A DNA stretch of 13,981 nt from Pseudomonadota bacterium (GTDB lineage Bacteria; Pseudomonadota; Gammaproteobacteria; Burkholderiales; Burkholderiaceae_C): NCBI GenBank assembly GCA_021798395.1, contig JAJZHS010000026.1, positions 1-13,981 on the forward strand. The letters are read 5' to 3'. A program made the translations under genes and the position numbers. Below are positions 1-6,146 of this stretch, in pieces (within the stretch, counting starts at the first letter, position 1; every line of letters begins with the position of its first letter). Below the pieces are notes generated by a model that saw nothing but the letters and a program-made list of their open reading frames with translations, ran no database searches and was not told the origin of the DNA.

Positions 1-300
1 CGTCGGCGCCTGCGCCAGCGAGTTGTGCACCAGCCACAGTACATGGTCCAGTGCAGTGGTGCCATGCGCCTGCTGCATCGCGACCGCGGACGGTGCGGGG
101 AGCACCGCGAACTCGAGCAGCTGCCACAGCGCATCGTCGAACTGGAGGCCGAACAGGCGCGCATCGGCGCGCGGCTCGGCGATCCCGCCTTGTATCGCGA
201 CGAACCGCAGCAAATCGCGCCGTTGCAGACCCGGTTGCAGGAGATCGACGATGCGCTGCTCGACTTGCTCGAACGCTGGGAGGCGCTCGAGCGGCGTTGA
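1..300 (+). CDS. C-terminal fragment of an ABC-F ATPase (Uup type), 5' part missing or replaced
   Basis: The frame is open from the first base and ends in TGA at 298-300. From about base 97 onward it reads as the C-terminal coiled coil of Uup-type ABC-F proteins: a start like EHRELEQLPQRI, a middle DPALYRDEP, heptad-rich leucine/glutamate stretches and the ending RWEALERR. In the family this domain follows two ATPase domains and binds branched DNA or supports ribosome-related ATPase action. Before base 97 no frame gives the expected Lys/Ala/Pro linker or the KLSYKEQ-type lead; frame 1 there has Cys, Met, Tyr and Trp-poor text unlike a linker. The fragment may therefore be a remnant truncated by rearrangement, a frameshifted gene, or an assembly join. 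The C-terminal identity is fairly sure, the 5' part is not. It converges on rlmH. Confidence 0.6.
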   Translation, partial: RRRLRQRVVHQPQYMVQCSGAMRLLHRDRGRCGEHRELEQLPQRIVELEAEQARIGARLGDPALYRDEPQQIAPLQTRLQEIDDALLDLLERWEALERR

Positions 301-325
301 GCGCGCCGCGCGCGCGGCACGCTCA
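298..325. terminator. Hairpin holding the stop codons of both convergent genes (uup fragment and rlmH)
   Basis: TGAGCG at 298-303 pairs with CGCTCA at 320-325, and between them, after one C/A mismatch, lies a 14-base perfect palindrome of GC at 305-318. The left arm contains the plus-strand stop TGA (298-300) and the right arm the complement of the minus-strand stop (323-325). No T tract follows on either side, so this is not a textbook intrinsic terminator; it may act as a bidirectional end or 3' stabilising structure. Role inferred from position only. Confidence 0.4.
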
Positions 326-793
326 GGCGCGGTGGTACGGGTGCCCGGCCAGCAAGGTGTGCGCGCGGTACAGGGCCTCGGCAAGCAGCACCCGCGCCAG
401 GCCGTGGGGCAGTGTCAGATCCGACAGCCGCAGCAGGCCGTCGGCGCCGGCCTTGAGCCGTGGCGCCAGACCGTCGGCGCCGCCGATCAGCAGCGCCACG
501 TCGCGTCCGTCGTCGCGCCAGCGCTGCAGCGCGCGCGCCAGTGAGGCCGAAGTATGCCGCGTGCCGTGCTCGTCCAGCGCGATGCGCAGGCAGCCGGGCG
601 GCAGCGCTGCCTCGATGCGTTGCGCCTCGCGTTCCATCGCCGCGTCGGCGCCGATGCCGCCGCCGCGCGCCTCGGCCCGGATCTCCTTGAGCAGCAGCGG
701 GTTCTGCGCAGGAAACCGGCGCGCGTACTCGGCGTAGGCTTCGTCGACCCAGCGCGGCATGCGCTGGCCGACGGCGAGCAGCCAGATGTTCAC
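323..793 (-). CDS. rlmH: 23S rRNA (pseudouridine-1915 N3) methyltransferase RlmH
   Basis: 156 residues, the usual family length (about 155). RlmH is a SPOUT-class enzyme that methylates pseudouridine 1915 in helix 69 of 23S rRNA on the assembled 70S ribosome, using S-adenosylmethionine. Visible family marks are the N-terminus MNIWLLAVGQRMP, the SAM-loop stretch LLIGGADGL near residues 101-109, and the nearly invariant C-terminal knot LPHGLARVLLAEALYRA ending in GHPYHRA. The start is GTG at 793-791, chosen because the conserved N-terminus begins there and because it overlaps the rsfS stop as GTGA, indicating translational coupling. It is the last gene of a minus-strand run nadD-rsfS-rlmH, an order conserved in many bacteria, linking ribosome silencing with rRNA modification. 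Confidence 0.97.
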   Translation of the reverse strand: MNIWLLAVGQRMPRWVDEAYAEYARRFPAQNPLLLKEIRAEARGGGIGADAAMEREAQRIEAALPPGCLRIALDEHGTRHTSASLARALQRWRDDGRDVALLIGGADGLAPRLKAGADGLLRLSDLTLPHGLARVLLAEALYRAHTLLAGHPYHRA

Positions 794-1221
794 GCGCCGC
801 GCGCGCGCGTCGACCCGGCCTTGCGCGACGGCGCCTTGGTCGCGGTGGCGGAGGTTTTCGCCACGGCTTTCGCGTCATCCTTGCGCTTGAGATGCACGGC
901 CTTGCCGCCCCAGATGTCCTCGAGCTTGTAATACGCGCGAATCATCGGCTGCATGACGTGCACGACCGCGTCGCCGCAGTCGACCAGCACCCATTCGCCG
1001 CTGGCGTCGCCTTCCGGATTCCTGACTTCGCCGCCGGCGGCCTTGACGCGGTCGCGCACGCTGGCCGCCAGCGCACGGGTCTGCCGGTTCGAATTTCCGG
1101 TGGCGACGATCACGCGGTCGAACAGGCTGGTCAGCGCCTCGGTGTTGAAGACCTGGATGTCTTGGGCCTTGACGTCTTCGAGGGCGTCGACGATCGTGCG
1201 TTGCAACTTACGGATGTCCAT
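790..1221 (-). CDS. rsfS: Ribosomal silencing factor RsfS
   Basis: RsfS (Iojap/DUF143 family) binds uL14 on the 50S subunit and blocks subunit joining when nutrients are low. The 143-residue product from ATG 1221 shows the family core: VFNTEALTSLFDRVIVATGNSNRQ near 24-47, GEWVLVDCGDAVVHVM near 75-90, and YYKLEDIWGGK near 97-107. The frame extends to a TTG at 1260, but the alignment-like start MDIRKLQ at 1221 is preferred; neither has a strong Shine-Dalgarno. It overlaps the end of nadD by 14 bases and the rlmH start by 4 (GTGA). After the conserved core come about 32 residues rich in Lys, Ala, Thr and Ser (from about 112), absent from the 105-residue E. coli protein; such a tail could contact rRNA, but that is a guess. 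Confidence 0.95.
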   Translation of the reverse strand: MDIRKLQRTIVDALEDVKAQDIQVFNTEALTSLFDRVIVATGNSNRQTRALAASVRDRVKAAGGEVRNPEGDASGEWVLVDCGDAVVHVMQPMIRAYYKLEDIWGGKAVHLKRKDDAKAVAKTSATATKAPSRKAGSTRARGA

Positions 1222-1855
1222 GCGGCGAATCAGGGTTGGAGTAGATGTGATGGTGTTCAATATAGCGCGCGATCGCCGGCGGAACGATGGCGCGCAGTGC
1301 GCCTGCCTGCGCGGCGCGTGCCGCGGTGGCCGACAGCGGTATCGGGGGCAGCGGCAGCAGGTGCAGCGCGTGGCCGCCGCGCCGCAGCGCGTCCAGCAGT
1401 TCGGGCGCGGCGTGCAGCGCGTGTCCGGGGCGCGCCGCGGCGGCGAGGTCGACGGCCGCGGTCAATGCCTGCCAGTCGCGCCAGCTGCACAGGTTGGCCA
1501 ACTGGTCGGCGCCGACGATCAGGGTGTACGCGGTGTGCGGATGGCGGCGCTGCAGTTCGCGCACGGTGTCGATGGTGTAGCTGGGCCCATCGCGCCGCAG
1601 TTCCAGGTCGCATGCGTGCAGACGCGGCTCGCCCGCCAGCAGCAACTGCACCATGTCCCAGCGCTGCTGCGCGCTGGCGGCCAGCGGCGCGCGCTGCCAC
1701 GGCCGGCCCGCGGGAATCAGCCACACCGCGTCGAGGCGCAAGGCGTGCAGGGCGCTGCGCGCCAGCGCGAGATGGGCCCGGTGCGGCGGATCGAAGCTGC
1801 CGCCGAGCAGGCCGATGCGCCCGCCGGCCGCAGCCGCGTGCGTCTCAGAGTTCAA
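1208..1855 (-). CDS. nadD: Nicotinate-nucleotide adenylyltransferase NadD
   Basis: NadD transfers AMP from ATP to nicotinate mononucleotide, giving deamido-NAD in NAD synthesis. The protein (215 residues) carries the nucleotidyltransferase phosphate-binding signature GGSFDPPHRAH near 18-28 (a GSFDPxHxGH motif with Ala for Gly before the second His), the substrate stretch DGPSYTIDTV near 88-97, a VGADQLANLCSW loop, and PIPLSATAAR, corresponding to the family's ISSTxIR motif. The only plausible start before the motif is TTG at 1855, overlapping the end of hemF by 11 bases; no Shine-Dalgarno is obvious, so the exact start is uncertain. In many gammaproteobacteria holA precedes nadD; here hemF does. 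Downstream it overlaps rsfS, consistent with one operon. Confidence 0.94.
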   Translation of the reverse strand: MNSETHAAAAGGRIGLLGGSFDPPHRAHLALARSALHALRLDAVWLIPAGRPWQRAPLAASAQQRWDMVQLLLAGEPRLHACDLELRRDGPSYTIDTVRELQRRHPHTAYTLIVGADQLANLCSWRDWQALTAAVDLAAAARPGHALHAAPELLDALRRGGHALHLLPLPPIPLSATAARAAQAGALRAIVPPAIARYIEHHHIYSNPDSPHGHP

Positions 1856-2762
1856 CTGCGGCCCAATCGCGTGGTGGCAGGAACGCGGTGTACAGCTGCG
1901 CTTCAGCGCTTCCCGGCTCGGGCTGCCAGTCGTAGCGCCAGCTGGCTTGGGGCGGCATCGACATCAGGATCGATTCGGTGCGCCCACCGGACTGCAGACC
2001 GAACAGCGTGCCGCGGTCCCAGACCAGGTTGAATTCGACGTAGCGCCCTCGGCGCAGGGCCTGGAAATCGCGTTCGCGCGCGCCGTAGGGCAGGGCGCGG
2101 CGACGCTCCACGATGGGCAGGTAGGCGTCGAGAAACGCGTCGCCGGTTGCGCGCATCAGCGCGAAGCCGCGTTCGAAGCCGCCCTCGGTGAAGTCGTCGA
2201 AGAACACACCGCCGATTCCCCTCGGCTCGCCGCGGTGTTTCAGGAAGAAGTAGCGGTCGCACCAAAGCTTGAAGCGCGGATAGTAATCGGGGTCGACCGC
2301 GTCGAGTGCGCGTTTGCACGTGCAGTGGAAGTGCACGGCGTCCTCGACCTGCCCGTAGTAAGGGGTGAGGTCCATGCCGCCGCCGAACCATGCGCTGGGC
2401 GCGCCTCCGGCCGGGTGCGCGACCAGCATCCGCACGTTCATGTGCACGGTCGGCACATGGGGGTTGCGCGGGTGCAGCACCAGCGACACGCCCATGGCCT
2501 CGAACGGCGCACCGGCCAGTTCGGCGCGGTGGGCGGTGGCCGAAGGCGGCAGGCTCGGGCCGCGCACCGAGGAAAAATTGCAGCCGCCGCGTTCGAACAG
2601 CGCGGCGTCCTCGATCACGCTGCTGGCGCCGTCTCCCTGCAGCGGCGCATCGGCCGGACGGACCCAGGCATCGCGGCGGAAGCGGCCGCCATCGGCAGCC
2701 TCCAGGGCGTCGAGAATGCGCGCTTGCAACGCGGTCAGGTAGGCACGGACGCGTGCTTGCAT
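1845..2762 (-). CDS. hemF: Oxygen-dependent coproporphyrinogen III oxidase HemF
   Basis: HemF decarboxylates two propionates of coproporphyrinogen III to vinyl groups, using O2, in haem synthesis in the cytoplasm. The 305-residue product (E. coli about 299) contains GGGMDLTPYY near 127-136, WCDRYFFLKHRGEPRGIGG near 167-185 and the C-terminal GRYVEFNLVWDRGTLFGLQ near 239-257. The four histidines tied to metal binding and catalysis in E. coli (96, 106, 145, 175) are present at 97, 107, 146 and 176. The frame stays open far upstream (to 3110), but that part is antisense to mltD; ATG at 2762 fits the family N-terminus and has a GGAG about 9 bases upstream. It follows mltD after 25 bases and overlaps nadD. 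No anaerobic HemN is visible here. Confidence 0.97.
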   Translation of the reverse strand: MQARVRAYLTALQARILDALEAADGGRFRRDAWVRPADAPLQGDGASSVIEDAALFERGGCNFSSVRGPSLPPSATAHRAELAGAPFEAMGVSLVLHPRNPHVPTVHMNVRMLVAHPAGGAPSAWFGGGMDLTPYYGQVEDAVHFHCTCKRALDAVDPDYYPRFKLWCDRYFFLKHRGEPRGIGGVFFDDFTEGGFERGFALMRATGDAFLDAYLPIVERRRALPYGARERDFQALRRGRYVEFNLVWDRGTLFGLQSGGRTESILMSMPPQASWRYDWQPEPGSAEAQLYTAFLPPRDWAAVEL

Positions 2763-2787
2763 TCCGAAGTGCTCCAGCGACGGTCGA

Positions 2788-4524
2788 TCAGCGTTGCGCC
2801 AGCCGGATGTCCTGCGGCGTGGCTCCGCGCACCTGCAGTTGGCGGCCGGCACGTTCGTCGGCGCGCCGGCGGCTGGCCACCTGCAGCGCGTGGCGGCGCA
2901 GCGCGGCCATGCGTTCTTCGCGGATGCGGCGCGCCTCGTAGGCGCGGTGCGCGGCCAGGCGTTCTTCGCGGATGCGGCGCGCCTCGTAGGCGCGGTGCGC
3001 GGCCAGGCGCTCTTCACGGACGCGGCGCAGCCGTGACGCGGCGCGCTCGGGCGCGCGATGCGGCAGGTAGACGACGAGCAGCGCGCGGGTGCGGAAGCGT
3101 TCGCCTTCACGCATGTGGTTCCAGCGCGCGACCTCGAGCGGACTCAGATGGAAGCGGCGGGCCACGGTGCGCGGCGTGTCGCCGCGCCAGGCGCGGATGC
3201 GCACCAGGCGTCCGCTGGGCGGGACCGGCGCCAGCGCCAGCACGGCGTGTTCGGCGACGTGCGCGCTGACATTGTGGTCGTCCTGCGGCGGCCTGGGCAC
3301 CAGCAGGGTGGAGCCGGCGCGAATCAGGATGTGGTGCGGGAAGGTGTTGACGCTGCGCAGCGTCGCTTCGCTCAAGTGCAGGTCGCGCGCGATCTGCAGC
3401 GGGCTTTCGGTGCGGCGCACGGTGTACGTGGTCCAGCTCGCCAGCGGTCCGTCGTACGCGGCCAGTGCCGTCTCGAAAGCGGTGGCGTTGTCGTACGGCA
3501 GCAGCACGCGCGGATGGGTCGCGGCCAGGATGACCGGTTTCTTGAACGCCGGATTCAGCGCGCGGAACTCGGCAATGTCGATTCCGGCGAGCCTGGCGGC
3601 CAGCGCCACGTCGATGTCCTGGGAGATCGTCACCGGCTTGAAATACGGGTGGTCGGGAATGTCGGGCAAGGTGATTCCGTACTTCGCCGGATCGGCGATG
3701 ATGTCCTTGACCGCTTGCAGTTTCGGGTAGTAGTTGCGCGTTTCCGCCGGCATGCGCAAATGCGCGTAGTCGACCGGCAGATGGTGGGCTTCGTTATACG
3801 CAATGGCGCGCTCGAGTCCGCCCTCGCCCCAGTTGTACGCGGCCAGCGCGAGCTGCCAGTTGCCGAACATGTCGTGCAGCTTGGTCAGGTAGTCCAGCGC
3901 GGCATTGGTCGACGCCAGCACGTCGCGGCAGCCGTCCTGGAAAATCGTCTGGCGCAGCTTGTAGTGCCTGGCGGTGCTCGGAATGAACTGCCACATCCCG
4001 GAGGCCTGCGCGCTCGACAGCGCATCGGGGTTGAACGCGCTCTCGACGAAGGGGAGAAGCGCAAGCTCGGTCGGCAAGTGCCGTTTCTGGACTTCCTGCA
4101 GGATGTAGTAGAGGTACTTGCGCGAGCGTTCGGTCATGCGCGCGACATAGTCGGGCTTGGTGCTGTACCAGGCGACGGCTTGCTGCACGTAGCGCTGCAT
4201 CCCGGGGCCGTCCATGTTCGGAATGCCGAAGCCGGCTCGCACGCGCTGCCAGATGTTGCGATAGTGCACCTGGGCATGGTCGGCGGCGTCGATCGCGGCC
4301 TGCATTTCCATCGCTTCGTCGCTTTGCACCTGCGCGGCCGAGGCCGGGCTGGCCTCGGGAGCTTCGACACTGAGGGTCAGCACCGGGGTGGTGCCGGCGA
4401 GCTGCGCCGCCGAGGCCTGCGCCGCGGCGCTCGATGGCGTGGACTGGGGAGGGAGCGCGCACCCGGCCGCGGTCAGCATCACGGCGGCCAGCGCCCAGAA
4501 TCTCAGTCCACGCAATCCCTGCAT
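2788..4524 (-). CDS. mltD: Membrane-bound lytic murein transglycosylase D (lipoprotein, SLT plus LysM)
   Basis: MltD cleaves the MurNAc-GlcNAc bond of peptidoglycan, forming 1,6-anhydro ends, from the periplasmic face of the outer membrane. The 578-residue product starts with a lipoprotein signal (hydrophobic stretch, then TAAGC with the lipidated Cys at 22), followed by an Ala/Ser-rich linker. The SLT domain spans about 135-260: ESAFNPDALSS with catalytic Glu161, ASGMWQFIPSTA, and AAYNWGEGG. Two LysM-like segments lie at about 365-410 and 440-488. The last 90 residues are highly basic and built around a 16-residue unit REERLAAHRAYEARRI, repeated exactly at DNA level. ATG at 4524 has GAGG eight bases upstream. 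The gloB-mltD adjacency is conserved in gammaproteobacteria. Confidence 0.96.
   Translation of the reverse strand: MQGLRGLRFWALAAVMLTAAGCALPPQSTPSSAAAQASAAQLAGTTPVLTLSVEAPEASPASAAQVQSDEAMEMQAAIDAADHAQVHYRNIWQRVRAGFGIPNMDGPGMQRYVQQAVAWYSTKPDYVARMTERSRKYLYYILQEVQKRHLPTELALLPFVESAFNPDALSSAQASGMWQFIPSTARHYKLRQTIFQDGCRDVLASTNAALDYLTKLHDMFGNWQLALAAYNWGEGGLERAIAYNEAHHLPVDYAHLRMPAETRNYYPKLQAVKDIIADPAKYGITLPDIPDHPYFKPVTISQDIDVALAARLAGIDIAEFRALNPAFKKPVILAATHPRVLLPYDNATAFETALAAYDGPLASWTTYTVRRTESPLQIARDLHLSEATLRSVNTFPHHILIRAGSTLLVPRPPQDDHNVSAHVAEHAVLALAPVPPSGRLVRIRAWRGDTPRTVARRFHLSPLEVARWNHMREGERFRTRALLVVYLPHRAPERAASRLRRVREERLAAHRAYEARRIREERLAAHRAYEARRIREERMAALRRHALQVASRRRADERAGRQLQVRGATPQDIRLAQR
2911..3006 (-). 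repeat. Perfect 48-bp tandem duplication inside the mltD 3' end
   Basis: The 48 bases 2911-2958 recur without a change at 2959-3006, and a third, partial and diverged copy begins at 3007 (GCGCTCTTCACGGACGCGGCG). Read on the minus strand each unit encodes the 16 residues REERLAAHRAYEARRI, predicted helical and strongly charged. The unit length is a multiple of three, so copy number changes keep the frame. Identity at every third position implies recent duplication or ongoing gene conversion. Confidence 0.93.
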
Positions 4525-4541
4525 GCCATCGTCCTCGTCAA

Positions 4542-4558
4542 GCCGGCGAAACGCCGGC
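4542..4558 (-). other. Perfect 7-bp hairpin between gloB and mltD
   Basis: GCCGGCG (4542-4548), a loop of three A (TTT on the minus strand), then CGCCGGC (4552-4558), lying in the 42-base gap between the gloB stop and the mltD start. On the minus transcript no T run follows, so it is not a standard terminator; it could moderate read-through from gloB into mltD or protect a processed 3' end. It lies about 17 bases from the mltD start codon, just upstream of its GAGG ribosome site. Confidence 0.4.
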
Positions 4559-4566
4559 GTGGTGAA

Positions 4567-5343
4567 TCAAACGTCGTCTTTCCATCGTCGCAGCAGCGCG
4601 AACGCGTCGACCGCGTCGCGCGGCGCGCGGCCGCAGTGCCCGCTCAGCGAGGCACGCACTTCCTGCGCGTCGACGCGCAGGAACGGGTTGATGCGCAGCT
4701 CCGTGCCGATGGTGCTCGGCAGCGTCGGCTGCTGCGCATCCATCCGTTGCGCGCACCATGCGGCGTGGCGGCGCAGCGCGGCATTGCCGGGCTCGACCCG
4801 CGCGGCGAATTGTAGATTGCTCAGCGTGTATTCATGCGCGCAATACACGCGCGTGGCTTCGGGCAGCGCGGCGAGTCGTTGCAGCGACGCGTGCATGTGC
4901 TGCGGCGTGCCTTCGAACAACCGCCCGCACCCGGCCGAAAACAGCGTATCGCCGCACAGCAGCAGAGGATCGGCGTCGGCCGGTTCGGCGTAGTACGCGA
5001 TGTGCCCGAGGGTGTGCCCCGGAACCGCCAGCACCGTGAACGCGAGCGCGATTCCCGGGACCTGCACGCGTGCGCCGTCGTCCAGCGCGACCGTCCGCCC
5101 GGGGATGTCCTCGCGCGCCGGCCCCCAGACCGGGATCGCGCGGCCGGCGCACAGCCCGGCGATGCCGCCGACATGGTCGTGGTGGTGGTGGGTGACTAGA
5201 ATGCCGCACAGGTCCAGGCCCTGTGCCGCGCAGGCCGCCGACACCGGAGCGGCGTCGCCCGGATCGACGACGAGCGCCGAGCGTCCGTCGACGATCATCC
5301 AGATATAGTTGTCTCGAAAGGCGTTCAGCGCGACGATATGCAT
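4567..5343 (-). CDS. gloB: Hydroxyacylglutathione hydrolase (glyoxalase II)
   Basis: GloB hydrolyses S-D-lactoylglutathione to D-lactate and glutathione, the second step of methylglyoxal detoxification. The 258-residue product has the full metallo-beta-lactamase ligand set: THHHHDHVGG (His52, His54, Asp56, His57), VPGHTLGH (His110), CGDTLFSAGCGRLFEG (Asp132) and CAHEYT (His170), spaced as in known glyoxalase II enzymes. The C-terminal HAGH domain ends in ALLRRWKDDV. ATG at 5343 is chosen because MHIVALNAFRDNYIW matches the family N-terminus; the same frame remains open far upstream but only as antisense of the methyltransferase gene. Its start codon shares ATGCAT with the divergent gene. A TATACT at 5370-5365 could be its -10 element, inside the neighbour's coding sequence; the -35 match is poor. 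Confidence 0.97.
   Translation of the reverse strand: MHIVALNAFRDNYIWMIVDGRSALVVDPGDAAPVSAACAAQGLDLCGILVTHHHHDHVGGIAGLCAGRAIPVWGPAREDIPGRTVALDDGARVQVPGIALAFTVLAVPGHTLGHIAYYAEPADADPLLLCGDTLFSAGCGRLFEGTPQHMHASLQRLAALPEATRVYCAHEYTLSNLQFAARVEPGNAALRRHAAWCAQRMDAQQPTLPSTIGTELRINPFLRVDAQEVRASLSGHCGRAPRDAVDAFALLRRWKDDV
5338..5343. promoter_or_regulatory. ATGCAT: overlapping divergent start codons of gloB and the methyltransferase gene
   Basis: The palindrome ATGCAT supplies ATG on the plus strand at 5338-5340 and ATG on the minus strand at 5343-5341. Both starts agree with the conserved N-termini of their families, so the two coding sequences overlap by six bases head to head. Candidate -10 boxes TATAGT (5304-5309, plus) and TATACT (5370-5365, minus) each lie in the opposite gene, with no convincing -35 for either. 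Confidence 0.7.
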
Positions 5344-6093
5344 TTCAGTCCCGAGGCCGGCGCCAGTATAAGTCTCGATCCGTGGCTGCAGACCCCGGCG
5401 GGGGCCTACCTGCTCGGCTGGGAGCAGGCACAGCTCGACCGCATCGTCGCCGACATTTTCGGTTTTCACGCCGTGCAACTCGGTCTGCCGGCGCTGCGCG
5501 CGCTGGCGCACAACCGCATGCCGCACCGCTGGATCGCGGCGCAGCGGCCCGGTTCCGATCCCGGCGTGGCGCTGTACTGCGATTTCACCGATCTGCCGCT
5601 GGCCACCGCGAGCCTGGACCTGGTCGTGCTGCCGCACGCGCTGGAACTCGCCGCCGATCCGCACGCCTGCCTGCGCGAGGTCGACAGGGTCCTGGTTGCC
5701 GGCGGCTCGGTGGTCATCACCGGGTTCAACGCGCTGAGCCTGTGGGGCGCACGGCAGGCGCTGGCGCGCCTGGGCGGCGCGCTGTATGTTCCGCAGCGCG
5801 GCGAATTCATCTCGCCGCGCCGCGTCCGCGACTGGCTGCAGCTGCTGAGCTTCGAAGTCGTCGGCGGGCGCTACGGCTGCTATCGTCCGGCTGTGCACGG
5901 CCAGCGCTGGCTGGAGCGCTGGCGCTTCATGGACGCCGCCGGAGACCGCTGGTGGCCGATGCTCGGTGCGGCGTACGTTCTGGTGGCGACCAAGCGGGTG
6001 CGCGCGATGCGGCTGGTCGGCAAGGCGTGGCAGGCGCGGGCGGGTAAGGCGACCGTGGCCCGGCCGGTGGTGCATGGACGGCGCCGTTTGTGA
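5338..6093 (+). CDS. YafS-like SAM-dependent methyltransferase
   Basis: The 251-residue product belongs by position and text to the YafS/class I methyltransferase group found between gloB and rnhA in gammaproteobacteria. The N-terminus DPWLQTPAGAYLLGWEQ resembles the family's W-x-x-TPxGxxLL opening. Motif I is degenerate (FGFHAVQLGLPAL near 41-53, no GxGxG), while the post-motif stretch LPLATASLDLVVLPHALEL near 86-104 and DPHACLREVDRVLVAGGSVVITGFN near 107-131 are typical Methyltransf_11 features. Substrate unknown. ATG at 5338 is the only start in frame nearby; upstream codons offer no GTG, TTG or ATG. There is only a weak AAGG 16 bases upstream. A TATAGT at 5304-5309 in the gloB coding region could be the -10. 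Known neighbours in E. coli and Pseudomonas are rnhA and dnaQ, as here. Confidence 0.85.
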   Translation: MHFSPEAGASISLDPWLQTPAGAYLLGWEQAQLDRIVADIFGFHAVQLGLPALRALAHNRMPHRWIAAQRPGSDPGVALYCDFTDLPLATASLDLVVLPHALELAADPHACLREVDRVLVAGGSVVITGFNALSLWGARQALARLGGALYVPQRGEFISPRRVRDWLQLLSFEVVGGRYGCYRPAVHGQRWLERWRFMDAAGDRWWPMLGAAYVLVATKRVRAMRLVGKAWQARAGKATVARPVVHGRRRL

Positions 6094-6146
6094 TGGCTGC
6101 GATGGCAGTGACGGATTTGGATGAATCGATTTCCCGAGGGATGCAG

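Noticed and set aside
1222..1260. TTG start of rsfS at 1260
   Set aside because: The 13 added residues have no family counterpart; ATG 1221 agrees with the conserved N-terminus.
2763..3110. Extended N-terminus of hemF (up to 116 more residues)
   Set aside because: It lies in the mltD 3' end read in another frame, and HemF has its conserved start at 2762 with a good ribosome site.
3058..4815. Long plus-strand open frame (585 residues) across mltD
   Set aside because: It is antisense to a well supported mltD, is rich in Arg/Ala/Gly/Val from GC bias, and has no domain-like text.
4567..6075. A 502-residue minus-strand open frame continuing upstream of gloB
   Set aside because: The family N-terminus of GloB starts at 5343; the upstream 244 residues are antisense to the methyltransferase gene and match no family. 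High GC keeps such antisense frames open.
6090..6146. GTG start of rnhA at 6090 overlapping the methyltransferase stop
   Set aside because: GAGGG six bases before ATG 6147 and the normal family length favour the later start, though translation from 6090 cannot be fully excluded.
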